Below are positions 36,316 to 44,633 of a stretch of 64,000 bases of DNA, piece after piece. Position numbers and translations under genes: made by a program. Every line of letters begins with the position of its first letter. Within the stretch, counting starts at the first letter, position 1. The stretch spans positions 87,755 through 151,754 of the forward strand of contig QFPK01000010.1 of the NCBI GenBank assembly GCA_003248865.1, given 5' to 3'. The notes below the pieces were generated by a model that was not told the DNA's origin, made no database searches, and was given only the letters and a program-made list of their open reading frames with translations. This DNA comes from Sphingomonas sp. GTDB lineage: Bacteria > Pseudomonadota > Alphaproteobacteria > Sphingomonadales > Sphingomonadaceae.

Positions 36316-38250
36316 ATGCTCCAGTTCCTGCGCAAATCGGTCACCTCCTGGGTCGGGATTCTCATCCTTGCCCTCGCGCTCGGGGCAGTCGTCATTACCC
36401 TGTTCCAGCCAACGGGCCCCTCCGGCAGCAGCAGCGGTGGCGGCAAGGTGCTGGCGACGGTGGGCGATTCGGCTGTCAGCGAAACCGATTACCAACGCCT
36501 TGTCGACCGCGCCGTCGCGCAGGAGCGCCAGCGCACACCCGCCATCACCAATCCGGATTTCATCAAGGCCGGCGGCGGAGAGATGGTGCTGCAACAGATG
36601 ATCGCGGGCAAGGCCATGCAGTCCTTCGCCGCGAAGAACGGCATGGCCATCTCGCGCCGGATGATCGACGGCGAAATCGCCAGCGTTCCCGCCTTCCAGG
36701 TGAACGGCAAGTTCGACGAGCCGACCTTCCGCCGCCTGATCGCCGAACAACGGCTGACCGAGCAGGAACTGCGCGATTCCGTGGAGCAGGATCTGCTGCG
36801 CCGCCAGCTGCTGCAACCGGTGGTGGCCGGCACCAGCGTTCCGCGCGGCATGGCCGAGCCTTTTGCCGCACTGTTGCTGGAAGTGCGGCGCGGCACCATT
36901 CTGCCCATTCCCTCTGCAGCAATGCCCGAACCCGGCAAGCCCACGGACGCGCAGCTGAAAGCCTTCCATGACGAGAACAAGGCCGCCTACACGCTGCCGG
37001 AACGCCGTGCTTTCCGCTTTGCAGAGATCGATACGGCAGCGCTTGCGCAAAAGGCACGGCCGTCTGCCGCCGACGTGCGCAAATATTATGACGAAAATCA
37101 GCAGGAATTCGGCGGCGTCGAGCGGCGCGAAGTCCGCCAGGTGGTGATCCGTGACGAAGCTGCCGCAAAGGCGTTCGTGGCAGCCGTGCGCGGCGGCAAG
37201 CCTTTCCTGGAAGCGGCATCCGGCGAAGGCTATGCCGACGCCGACACCGCACTCGGTATCCAGAGCGCGGACGATCTGGCCAAGTCGGCGAATCCCGCTG
37301 TCTCAAAGGCCGCCTTCGCCCTGAAGGCCGGCGCCGTCTCCGATCCGGTACAGTCGCCGCTCGGTTGGCATGTGCTGCTGGTGGATCGGGTGATTCCGGC
37401 CGCTGCCCTGCCTTTCGCCAATGTCAGCGCCGGGATCGAGCAGAAACTGGCGGACGAAAAAGCCGCCGATCTCGTCTCAGACACCGTCGCCAAGATCGAG
37501 GATCGGCTGCAGGGCGGCGAATCGCTGGGGGATGTCGCCAAGTCGCTGGGGGTCGCGGTGCAGACTTCGCCCGCGCTCGCGGCAGACGGCCGGCTGTTCG
37601 ATGCCGATTATCAGGTCACCCGCATCGATCAGCCCTTGCTGCCCAAGGCGTTCGATTCCGACCCCTCCGAAGGCCCTCAGGTCATCGAAGTGGAAAACGG
37701 CCGCTATGCTCTGATGGAAGTGACGGACGTCCTCGCCCCCGAAGTCGTCCCGCTCGACAAGATCCGCGCCGACTTCGAACTGGCCTGGGCGATCAAGGCC
37801 CGCTCGGACGCTGCCAAGGCCGAGGCCGACCGTATCGCTGCCGCCATCGGCAAGGGCGAAACGCTGGCTGCGGTCACGGCCGGCAAGTCGCTGCCGCCTG
37901 CCCAGTCGTTGTCGGTTCGCCGCCTCGAACTCACCCAGATGGCCCAGCAGGGCCAGCAGGTGCCGCCGCCCGTCGTGCTGCTGCTCAGCACGCCCAAGGG
38001 GCAGGCCCGTGTGCTCGCAGCCCCAGGCGGGCAGGGCTGGTTCGTGGTAAAGGTGGACGAAGTGACACCCGGCAACCTTGCCGAAGCCCCGCAGCTGATC
38101 GACGCGGTGCGCCAGAGCCTGCTGCGCGATGCCGGCAATGAAATGGCCGAGAGCTTCGTGCGCACCATCGAACGCGACGTGGGCGTGCGCCGCAACCCCG
38201 AAGCCATCAAGCAGGTGAACAGCCGCCTGACCGGCGCGATCAGCGAATAA
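36316..38250 (+). CDS. PpiD-like peptidylprolyl isomerase/foldase
   Basis: Membrane-anchored periplasmic foldase of 644 residues. It begins MLQFLRKSVTSWVG with one membrane segment (ILILALALGAVVITLF), then a SurA-N-like chaperone region (residues about 45-190), a parvulin domain about 250-370 (VVIRDEAAAKAFVAAV, LGWHVLLVDRV) and a C-terminal region. The layout equals PpiD, which works at the Sec exit. ATG 36316 has AAGAAGGT upstream. It precedes trpE, a typical alphaproteobacterial neighbourhood, though tpiA is absent. Confidence 0.92.
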   Translation: MLQFLRKSVTSWVGILILALALGAVVITLFQPTGPSGSSSGGGKVLATVGDSAVSETDYQRLVDRAVAQERQRTPAITNPDFIKAGGGEMVLQQMIAGKAMQSFAAKNGMAISRRMIDGEIASVPAFQVNGKFDEPTFRRLIAEQRLTEQELRDSVEQDLLRRQLLQPVVAGTSVPRGMAEPFAALLLEVRRGTILPIPSAAMPEPGKPTDAQLKAFHDENKAAYTLPERRAFRFAEIDTAALAQKARPSAADVRKYYDENQQEFGGVERREVRQVVIRDEAAAKAFVAAVRGGKPFLEAASGEGYADADTALGIQSADDLAKSANPAVSKAAFALKAGAVSDPVQSPLGWHVLLVDRVIPAAALPFANVSAGIEQKLADEKAADLVSDTVAKIEDRLQGGESLGDVAKSLGVAVQTSPALAADGRLFDADYQVTRIDQPLLPKAFDSDPSEGPQVIEVENGRYALMEVTDVLAPEVVPLDKIRADFELAWAIKARSDAAKAEADRIAAAIGKGETLAAVTAGKSLPPAQSLSVRRLELTQMAQQGQQVPPPVVLLLSTPKGQARVLAAPGGQGWFVVKVDEVTPGNLAEAPQLIDAVRQSLLRDAGNEMAESFVRTIERDVGVRRNPEAIKQVNSRLTGAISE

Positions 38251-38255
38251 CGGCG

Positions 38256-39770
38256 ATGGCAGCGGGGGCAGATTTCAGCGAGGCGCTCGCGCGCCTGAGG
38301 TCCGGGCAGCACGCCTGCCGGCATCTGGTGCTGAACGCCGACACCGAAACCCCCGTCTCGGCATGGCTGAAGCTGGCGCAGGAAGGCCGCGGCGATTTCC
38401 TGCTGGAATCGGTGGAGGGCGGCCGCGCCCGCGGGCGCTATTCGCTGATCGGGCTCGATCCCGATCTCGCCTTCCGCGCGCAGGGCCCAAGCGCCGAACT
38501 CAACCCCCGCTGGCGCACAGACCGCACCGCCTTCGCACCTGCTCAAGGGGCAACTCTCGAAGCCCTGCGCGAACTGGTCGCCTCCATCCGCATGGAGGTG
38601 CCCGCCGGCCTGCCGCCCGCGCTGCCCTTCCTCGTCGGCTACTTCGGTTATGAAACCGCCGGGCTGGTGGAAAAGCTGCCGGTCCCCGAACAGGATCCGC
38701 TTGGCCTGCCGGACATGTTCTTCGTCCGCCCCGGTCTGCTGCTGGTGTTCGACAGGCTGGCCGACACGCTCACGCTGGTCGCCCCCATCTATGCGGACGG
38801 CACGACCGACCCGGAGCAAGCATTGGCAGCCGCGGATGATCGCCTGCAGGCAGCGGCCGCCCGTCTCGCCCAGCCGCTTCCGCCGCGCGTCGTCGCACTG
38901 GATCTGCCCGAAGTCTGCGCCCCCACGCCGGCCGTCGCGCCCGGCCGCTACCGCGACATGGTCGCCGCCGCGAAAGAGTATATCGCCGCCGGAGACATCT
39001 TCCAGGTCGTGCTCGCGCAGCGCTTCTCACTGCCTTTCCCGCTGCCGCCGTTTCAGCTCTACCGCGCGCTGCGGCGGGTGAACCCCTCGCCTTTCCTCTA
39101 TCATCTCGATCTGCCCGGCTTCGCGGTGATCGGCTCCAGCCCGGAAATCCTCGTCCGCGCCCGCGACGGCGAAATCACCATCCGCCCCATTGCAGGCACC
39201 CGCCCCCGCGGCGCGACCGAGGCGGAGGACGAAGCCAACCGCCAGTCCCTGCTCGCGGACCCGAAGGAACTGGCCGAGCATCTGATGCTGCTCGATCTCG
39301 GCCGCAACGATGTCGGCCGCGCGGCAGAGGCCGGCAGCGTGAAGGTCACGGAGCGCTTCACCATCGAGCGCTACAGCCATGTGATGCACATCGTCTCCAA
39401 CGTGGTCGGCCGCCAGAAGCCGGGCACCGACGCGATCGACGCCATCCTCGCGGGCTTCCCGGCCGGCACCGTCTCCGGCGCGCCGAAAGTCCGCGCGATG
39501 GAGATCATCGCCGAACTCGAATCGGAAAAGCGCGGGCCCTACGCGGGCGGCGTCGGCTATTTCGCGCCTGACGGCGGGATGGACAGCTGCATCATCCTGC
39601 GCACGGCGGTCGTGAAGGACGGCGTGATGCACGTCACCGCAGGCGCCGGCATCGTCGCGGACTCAGATCCGGCCGCCGAGCAGCGCGAATGCGAGCAGAA
39701 ATCCGGCGCCCTGATGGCCGCCGCCCGCGCCGCGCTGGCGGCCGCCGCCGAACCGGGCTTCGGTCAGTAA
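38256..39770 (+). CDS. trpE: Anthranilate synthase component I
   Basis: Converts chorismate to anthranilate with TrpG. The 504-residue protein has the Trp-binding N-terminal part (LLESVEGGRARGRYSLIG), and the chorismate-binding domain with GDIFQVVLAQRF, PIAGTRPRGAT, LLDLGRNDVGRAA, FPAGTVSGAPKVRAMEII and GGVGYFAPDG. It starts 5 bases after the foldase gene. The glutaminase gene trpG, often next in line, is not here; the following gene is moaA with its own promoter. No leader peptide or attenuator was seen. Confidence 0.97.
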   Translation: MAAGADFSEALARLRSGQHACRHLVLNADTETPVSAWLKLAQEGRGDFLLESVEGGRARGRYSLIGLDPDLAFRAQGPSAELNPRWRTDRTAFAPAQGATLEALRELVASIRMEVPAGLPPALPFLVGYFGYETAGLVEKLPVPEQDPLGLPDMFFVRPGLLLVFDRLADTLTLVAPIYADGTTDPEQALAAADDRLQAAAARLAQPLPPRVVALDLPEVCAPTPAVAPGRYRDMVAAAKEYIAAGDIFQVVLAQRFSLPFPLPPFQLYRALRRVNPSPFLYHLDLPGFAVIGSSPEILVRARDGEITIRPIAGTRPRGATEAEDEANRQSLLADPKELAEHLMLLDLGRNDVGRAAEAGSVKVTERFTIERYSHVMHIVSNVVGRQKPGTDAIDAILAGFPAGTVSGAPKVRAMEIIAELESEKRGPYAGGVGYFAPDGGMDSCIILRTAVVKDGVMHVTAGAGIVADSDPAAEQRECEQKSGALMAAARAALAAAAEPGFGQ

Positions 39771-39854
39771 CGCTTTTCCTTGTCTGGACACGCGCCACGT
39801 TCCAGCGGCGGAGGGAACCAATCCCGCAGAACCGCCCCTCCCCAAAATCCGCCT

Positions 39855-39883
39855 TTGTGCCGCGACCTTGCAGCGCCTAGATA
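39855..39883 (+). promoter_or_regulatory. Promoter of moaA, implying a leaderless transcript
   Basis: TTGTGC (39855-39860) and TAGATA (39878-39883) are 17 bases apart. The moaA ATG begins at 39890, 7 bases after the -10 box, so the transcript would start at or within a base or two of the start codon. No ribosome site is present in the gap (GGCCCC). Confidence 0.6.
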
Positions 39884-39889
39884 GGCCCC

Positions 39890-40915
39890 ATGGCAGCTTC
39901 TTCTCTCCCGGCACGTCCTCTTGTCGACGGCTTCGGGCGGCGCATCAGCTATCTGCGCCTGTCGGTGACGGACAGGTGCGATTTCCGCTGCACCTATTGC
40001 ATGCCGATGGAGATGAGCTTCCTGCCCAAGAGCGAGATCCTCACGCTGGAGGAACTCGACAGGATCGCATCGGCCTTCATCGCGCGCGGCGTCACCCGCA
40101 TCCGCCTCACCGGAGGTGAGCCGCTGGTGCGCAAGGGCCTCCTCACCCTCGTCGAAAGCCTCTCGCGCCGCTTGCGCCAGCCGGGCGCGGAAGCGGGCCT
40201 TCAGGAACTCACCCTCACCACCAACGGCAGCCAGCTCGCGCGCTTCGCCGAACCGCTGCGCGCGGCAGGCGTCCGCCGCATCAACCTCAGCCTCGATACG
40301 CTGGATGAAGGCCGCTTCCGCCGGATCACCCGCACGGGGGAACTGGCACCCGTGCTCGAAGGCCTCGCCGCTGCCCGCGCCGCCGGGCTTCGGGTGAAGA
40401 TCAACATGGTCGCGCTGAAGGGCCTGAACGAGGACGAGATCCTGCCCATGGCGCAATGGTGCGCCGAACGCGGCCATGATCTCACCTACATCGAAACCAT
40501 GCCGCTGGGGCTGGTGGAGGAGGACCGCACCGATCGCTACCTCCCCCTCACCGAAGTCCGGCGCCAGCTGGAATCGCGCCTCACTCTCGTTCCCACAGCG
40601 GACCGCACAGGCGGCCCGGCGCGCTATGTCCGCGTCGCGGAAACCGGGCAGCAGCTGGGCTTCATCACGCCGCTCACCCACAATTTCTGCGAAAGTTGCA
40701 ACCGCGTGCGCGTCACCGCCACGGGCACCCTGTTCCTCTGTCTCGGGCAAGACAACCGGCTGGAACTGCGCGACATCCTGCGCGAACAGGGGCCTGGGGC
40801 GCTGGATGCCGCACTGGACAGGGCGATGAAACTGAAACCCGAAGGCCATGATTTCCGCATCAGCCGCCGCGCCGCGCCCGCGCTGCCGCGCCACATGTCG
40901 ATGACGGGCGGTTGA
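39890..40915 (+). CDS. moaA: GTP 3',8-cyclase MoaA
   Basis: Radical SAM enzyme that starts molybdenum cofactor synthesis from GTP. The 341-residue protein has the radical SAM cluster Cys30, Cys34 and Cys37 (DRCDFRCTYCMP), the SAM-binding TGGEPLVR, and the second cluster near the end (FCESCNRVR ... LCLGQ). It ends in the conserved Gly-Gly (MSMTGG). No other mo genes are adjacent. It seems to be read from its own promoter, without a leader. Confidence 0.97.
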   Translation: MAASSLPARPLVDGFGRRISYLRLSVTDRCDFRCTYCMPMEMSFLPKSEILTLEELDRIASAFIARGVTRIRLTGGEPLVRKGLLTLVESLSRRLRQPGAEAGLQELTLTTNGSQLARFAEPLRAAGVRRINLSLDTLDEGRFRRITRTGELAPVLEGLAAARAAGLRVKINMVALKGLNEDEILPMAQWCAERGHDLTYIETMPLGLVEEDRTDRYLPLTEVRRQLESRLTLVPTADRTGGPARYVRVAETGQQLGFITPLTHNFCESCNRVRVTATGTLFLCLGQDNRLELRDILREQGPGALDAALDRAMKLKPEGHDFRISRRAAPALPRHMSMTGG

Positions 40916-40920
40916 ACGCC

Positions 40921-41721
40921 ATGCGGGGGGAAAACAGCCTGTGGGTGCATGAAGCGCCCAAGCTGGGGCTGCTGATATCCGATACGCCGCAGGCGCAGGC
41001 CGCCGCGCGGGAGGTGCGCGCCCAGCACGCTTTCGTGGCAGTCCCGGATTCCGACGCAGTCGTGGTGGTGGGCGGCGACGGCTTCATGCTCTCGGTGCTC
41101 CACCGGGTGCTGAACGCCCACACCCCCAAGCCCGTGTTCGGCATGAACCGGGGCACCGTCGGCTTCCTGATGAACGATTACCGGGCCGAGGACCTGCCAG
41201 AGCGCGTGCGCAAGGCGACCAGCTTCTTCCTCTCCCCGCTCACCATGGTGGCCACCACCAAGTCCGGCAAGGTCATCACCTCGCCCGCCATCAACGAAGT
41301 CTCGCTGCTCAGGGAAACAAGGCAGGCCTCCAAGATCGAGATCAGCATAGACGGCAAGGTCCGGCTGGATGAACTCTCCTGCGACGGCGTGCTGGTCTCC
41401 ACCCCGGCCGGCTCCACCGCCTACAACCTCTCCGCCGGTGGCCCCATCCTGCCGCTGGACGCGGACCTGCTGGCGCTCACCGCGCTCAGCCCGTTCCGCC
41501 CGCGCCGCTGGAAGGGTGCGCTGGTGAAGAACAGCTCGGTCATCGAATTCCGCATCCTCGAAGCCGAACGCCGCCCCGTCTCCGCCGTCGCGGATCAGGT
41601 GGAGGTGCGCGACGTGGTGCATGTGAAGATCATGTCCGATCTCACGCGGCGCCTCGAATTGCTGTTCGATCCCGACTACGCGCTGGACGACCGCATCCTG
41701 ATGGAACAATTTATCGCTTGA
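40921..41721 (+). CDS. nadK: NAD kinase
   Basis: Phosphorylates NAD to NADP. The 266-residue protein shows the GGDG motif (VVVVGGDGFMLSVLH, residues 51-54), GMNRGTVGFLMND, the conserved NEVSLLR and DGVLVSTPAGSTAYNLSAGGPIL. ATG 40921 is used; a TTG three codons earlier overlaps the moaA stop and is possible. It follows moaA with a gap of 5 bases and is probably co-transcribed. Confidence 0.95.
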   Translation: MRGENSLWVHEAPKLGLLISDTPQAQAAAREVRAQHAFVAVPDSDAVVVVGGDGFMLSVLHRVLNAHTPKPVFGMNRGTVGFLMNDYRAEDLPERVRKATSFFLSPLTMVATTKSGKVITSPAINEVSLLRETRQASKIEISIDGKVRLDELSCDGVLVSTPAGSTAYNLSAGGPILPLDADLLALTALSPFRPRRWKGALVKNSSVIEFRILEAERRPVSAVADQVEVRDVVHVKIMSDLTRRLELLFDPDYALDDRILMEQFIA

Positions 41722-41745
41722 AAACAGGTAATTGGGGAGAGACTG

Positions 41746-42669
41746 ATGACCTATGTGCGCGACGATGTGAAGAATTTGCTGGGCATGCTGGCGGCCATGG
41801 AAGGCCCGCAGATGCACGAGGTGGATCCCGAAACCGGCCGCCAGATGTATCTGCAGACCGGCGCCGTCGCCGAACGCCCGGCCCCCGCCGATGTCACCAC
41901 TGCCAATCTTGAAATCCCCGGGCCCGCCGGCGTCATCAAGGCCCGCAGCTATCGCCCGGCCAATGCCGCGGCCGACGGCACCACCATCGTCTTCTTCCAC
42001 GGCGGCGGCTGGGTCATCGGCGACCTCGACACCCACAACAGCCTGGTGGCGGAAATCGCCCATCTCACCGGGTTCAACGCCGTCGCCGTCGATTACCGCC
42101 TCGCGCCCGAGGCGCCATGGCCCGCCGCCGTGGACGATGCGCTGGCAGCCGCCCGCTGGGTCGCCACCTCGCCCGCATCACTGGGCTTCAAGGTGTCCCG
42201 CCTGATCTTCGCGGGCGACAGCGCCGGCGGCAACCTCTCCGCCATCTCCGCCCGCGCCTTGCGCAAGGAGCTCCCCGTCGCCGCGCAATGGCTGATCTAC
42301 CCCGCCACGGACATGACGTCCGACACCGGCTCCATGGCAGACTTCGCAGACGGCTATCTGCTCACCGCCGCCAGCATGGCCTGGTTCGGGGACCATTACA
42401 GCGCCGAGATCACCCATGAACTGGCGTCCCCGATCCTCTCCGCCGACTGGAGCGATCTGCCCCCCGCCCTCGTCTTCACCTGCGGCCTCGATCCGCTGCG
42501 CGATCAGGGCCGCGCCTATGCCGCGAAACTTGCCGCCGCCGGCACCAGGCTGATCTTCCGCGAAGCCGCCGGCCAGATCCACGGCTCCGCCCAGCTTCGC
42601 GGCGCCCTCCCCTCCGCCCAGGCCGACCTCGAAGGACAGGTGGCCGATCTGAAAGCCCTGCTCACGTGA
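41746..42669 (+). CDS. Alpha/beta hydrolase of the hormone-sensitive lipase family
   Basis: Esterase-like enzyme of 307 residues. The HSL family motif HGGGWVIGDLDTHNSL forms the oxyanion hole, the nucleophile elbow is GDSAGGNLS, and the acid and His are in the C-terminal part (FTCGLDPLRDQG and AGQIHGSAQL). Substrates are likely short-chain esters, but cannot be read. ATG 41746 follows GGGGAGAGAC. Its stop overlaps rppH as GTGA. Confidence 0.92.
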   Translation: MTYVRDDVKNLLGMLAAMEGPQMHEVDPETGRQMYLQTGAVAERPAPADVTTANLEIPGPAGVIKARSYRPANAAADGTTIVFFHGGGWVIGDLDTHNSLVAEIAHLTGFNAVAVDYRLAPEAPWPAAVDDALAAARWVATSPASLGFKVSRLIFAGDSAGGNLSAISARALRKELPVAAQWLIYPATDMTSDTGSMADFADGYLLTAASMAWFGDHYSAEITHELASPILSADWSDLPPALVFTCGLDPLRDQGRAYAAKLAAAGTRLIFREAAGQIHGSAQLRGALPSAQADLEGQVADLKALLT

Positions 42670-43160
42670 CTGCCCATCTGAAACACAGCCTGCCCTACCG
42701 TGCGGGAGTCGGCGTCATGCTCGTCAACGCCGACAACCGCATCTTCGTCGGCCAGCGCTTCGACGCCAAGGTCGAAGCCTGGCAGATGCCGCAAGGCGGC
42801 ATCGACGAAGGCGAAGACCCTTACACGGCCGCCCTCAGGGAACTGGAAGAGGAAACCGGCGTCATCGCCCGCCTCACCAGCCTCATCGCCGAAACCCACG
42901 ACTGGCTCAGCTACGACCTGCCCGACGACTTGGTCGGCACCATCTGGAAGGGCCGGTATCGCGGCCAGCGCCAGAAATGGTATGCCCTGCGCTTCCACGG
43001 CACCGACGCAGACGTGAACCTGCTGGCCCACGAAGCCGGCGGCCACGCCGAGTTCAAGGCCTGGCAATGGGCCAGCCTCACCCAACTCGCCGACCTCATC
43101 GTCCCCTTCAAACGCGACCTCTACACAAAGGTCGTCGCGGAGCTGGGGCCGAAGATTTAG
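42666..43160 (+). CDS. rppH: RNA pyrophosphohydrolase RppH
   Basis: Nudix enzyme that removes pyrophosphate from mRNA 5' ends and starts decay. The 164-residue protein has YRAGVGVMLVN at the start and the full Nudix box (GGIDEGEDPYTAALRELEEE followed by TGV). Downstream are WYALRFHG and EFKAWQWASL, typical of RppH. The start is GTG 42666-42668, overlapping the hydrolase stop. A palindromic spacer element follows its stop by 15 bases. Confidence 0.95.
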   Translation: MTAHLKHSLPYRAGVGVMLVNADNRIFVGQRFDAKVEAWQMPQGGIDEGEDPYTAALRELEEETGVIARLTSLIAETHDWLSYDLPDDLVGTIWKGRYRGQRQKWYALRFHGTDADVNLLAHEAGGHAEFKAWQWASLTQLADLIVPFKRDLYTKVVAELGPKI

Positions 43161-43175
43161 GGTCGGGTGCTTTTT

Positions 43176-43402
43176 GCCTCCGGCGGGCAGGGAAATGATT
43201 TCCCTGCACCCTCGATATTGGCGTTGCGCACCCCTCTCACGTCACGCGCGTTGCTTTGGTCTGATTGCCTGCGGCGCTGAATGCTGGCGCCGCAGGCAAT
43301 AAACCCGTGGGCCAGCACCACCTTTCCGAATGACCTGCAAATGTGGGGGCAGGGAGCACGGCTCCCTGCCGGGTCTCGGGCAGAGCCCGAGCCGCCGGAG
43401 GC
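43176..43402. repeat. Modular palindromic spacer element, copy R3 (inverted, complete)
   Basis: Order on the plus strand is C', B, A'. Module C lies at 43176-43213. Module B is a hairpin of GCCTGCGGCGC and GCGCCGCAGGC around 43268-43300. Module A' has GCAGGGAGC / GCTCCCTGC (about 43349-43369) and CTCGGGC / GCCCGAG (43375-43381 with 43385-43391, loop AGA). In this last stem the sequence differs from other copies on both arms, keeping the pairing. The element fills the convergent gap between rppH and the LysR gene. Confidence 0.85.
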
Positions 43403-43403
43403 C

Positions 43404-44189
43404 TCACCCCCCCAGCAACTGCTCCACCAGCGCCTTCACCTTGGCGCTCTTCCACTGCGGCGCCGGCGCGCAGATCCAGTAGGCCTCCTCGGTCGGCACG
43501 CGTTCGCCGCGTTCCTCCAGCTGCCCGGATTCCAGCGCGTCGGCGGCCAGCGTCAGCGGCACCTGCGCCTCGCCCAGTCCGGCAATGGCCCAGTCCAGCG
43601 CCTGTCCGGCGTCCGGCAGCGCCACGGCGGGGCCTTCCATGCTGCGCCAGCCCAAAGCCCGGGCGTGGTTGCCCGGCGCGGCCACCGTCACCAGCACTTC
43701 GTCGGTCAGCTTGCGCCCGAACACCCCTTCGGCATCCGGCGCCGGGCCATAGCTCAGCGCGAGGTCCAGATTGGCCTGTGCGAAATCCACCGGCCCGTCC
43801 AGCGCCAGCACCTGCACACTGGCGTCGGGGTTCTCCTCCAGCCAGCGGGAGAGGCGCGGCATCAGCCAGTGCCGGATCGCCCCGCGCGCGCAGCCGATGG
43901 AGAGCCGCGCGCCGCCCTGCCCTTCCTGCAGCGCCGCGACCGACTCCTCGAACGCGGAAAAGCCGTGGCGCAGGTGCGGCAGCGCCCGTGTGGCTTCGGG
44001 GGTCAGTTCAAGCCCGCGCGCGGTGCGCTTGAACAGGATCACGCCCAGCGTTTCCTCCAGCGCGCGGATCTGCTGGCCCACGGCGGCGGGCGTCACCGCC
44101 AGCTCGTCGGCCGCGCGGGTGAACGACAGGGAACGGGCCGCCGCATCGAACACGCGCAGCGCGTTCAGCGGCAGAAGGGATCGCTTCAT
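43404..44189 (-). CDS. LysR-family transcriptional regulator (GcvA-like)
   Basis: A 261-residue regulator with an N-terminal winged helix (LNALRVFDAAARSLSFTRAA, DELAVTPAAVGQQIRALEET) and a periplasmic-binding-protein-like effector domain. It resembles the GcvA/AmpR group that opens with LPPLNALRxFEAAAR. The effector is unknown. ATG 44187-44189 overlaps the apaG stop as TGATG, so it is translated from the apaG transcript rather than divergently from a target, which is unusual for LysR genes. Confidence 0.92.
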   Translation of the reverse strand: MKRSLLPLNALRVFDAAARSLSFTRAADELAVTPAAVGQQIRALEETLGVILFKRTARGLELTPEATRALPHLRHGFSAFEESVAALQEGQGGARLSIGCARGAIRHWLMPRLSRWLEENPDASVQVLALDGPVDFAQANLDLALSYGPAPDAEGVFGRKLTDEVLVTVAAPGNHARALGWRSMEGPAVALPDAGQALDWAIAGLGEAQVPLTLAADALESGQLEERGERVPTEEAYWICAPAPQWKSAKVKALVEQLLGG

Positions 44190-44602
44190 CAATTCGCAGC
44201 CCCCTTCGCATCGGGCGAGATCAGGTCAAAGCCCGGAATTTCCACTTCAAAGCGCCGCCCGCCGGTATCCACCATGCCATAGCGCCCCTGCATATGCCCC
44301 ATCGGTGTCGAGAGCGGACAGCCGGAGACATAGTCATAGCTGCCGCCCGGCTCGATCACCGGCTGCTCGCCCACCACGCCTTCGCCCATCACATCCTTGC
44401 GCACGCCCTGCCCGTCGGTGATGATCCAGTATCGGTCGATCAGTTGCACCGTCATGCCCGATCCATTCTCGATGCGGATATGATAATGCCACACCCAATG
44501 GCCGTTGCCGGGGTCGGACTGATCCCCGGCATAGCGCGGCTGCACCCGCACGGTGATCCCTTCCGTGGTCGCAACCGAGGTGAAGAGACCCGGCAGGCTC
44601 AT
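44189..44602 (-). CDS. apaG: Co2+/Mg2+ efflux protein ApaG
   Basis: Small beta-sandwich protein of 137 residues. The family motifs HWVWHYHIRIEN, LIDRYWIITDGQG, VMGEGVVGEQP (the GxGxxG stretch) and GHMQGRYGMVD are all present. The name comes from a cobalt-resistance phenotype; the biochemical role is unsettled. It lies 31 bases after metZ on the same strand. Confidence 0.95.
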   Translation of the reverse strand: MSLPGLFTSVATTEGITVRVQPRYAGDQSDPGNGHWVWHYHIRIENGSGMTVQLIDRYWIITDGQGVRKDVMGEGVVGEQPVIEPGGSYDYVSGCPLSTPMGHMQGRYGMVDTGGRRFEVEIPGFDLISPDAKGAAN

Positions 44603-44633
44603 GAGCCTGCCTCTTCCTGAAAACCGCGCAGGC

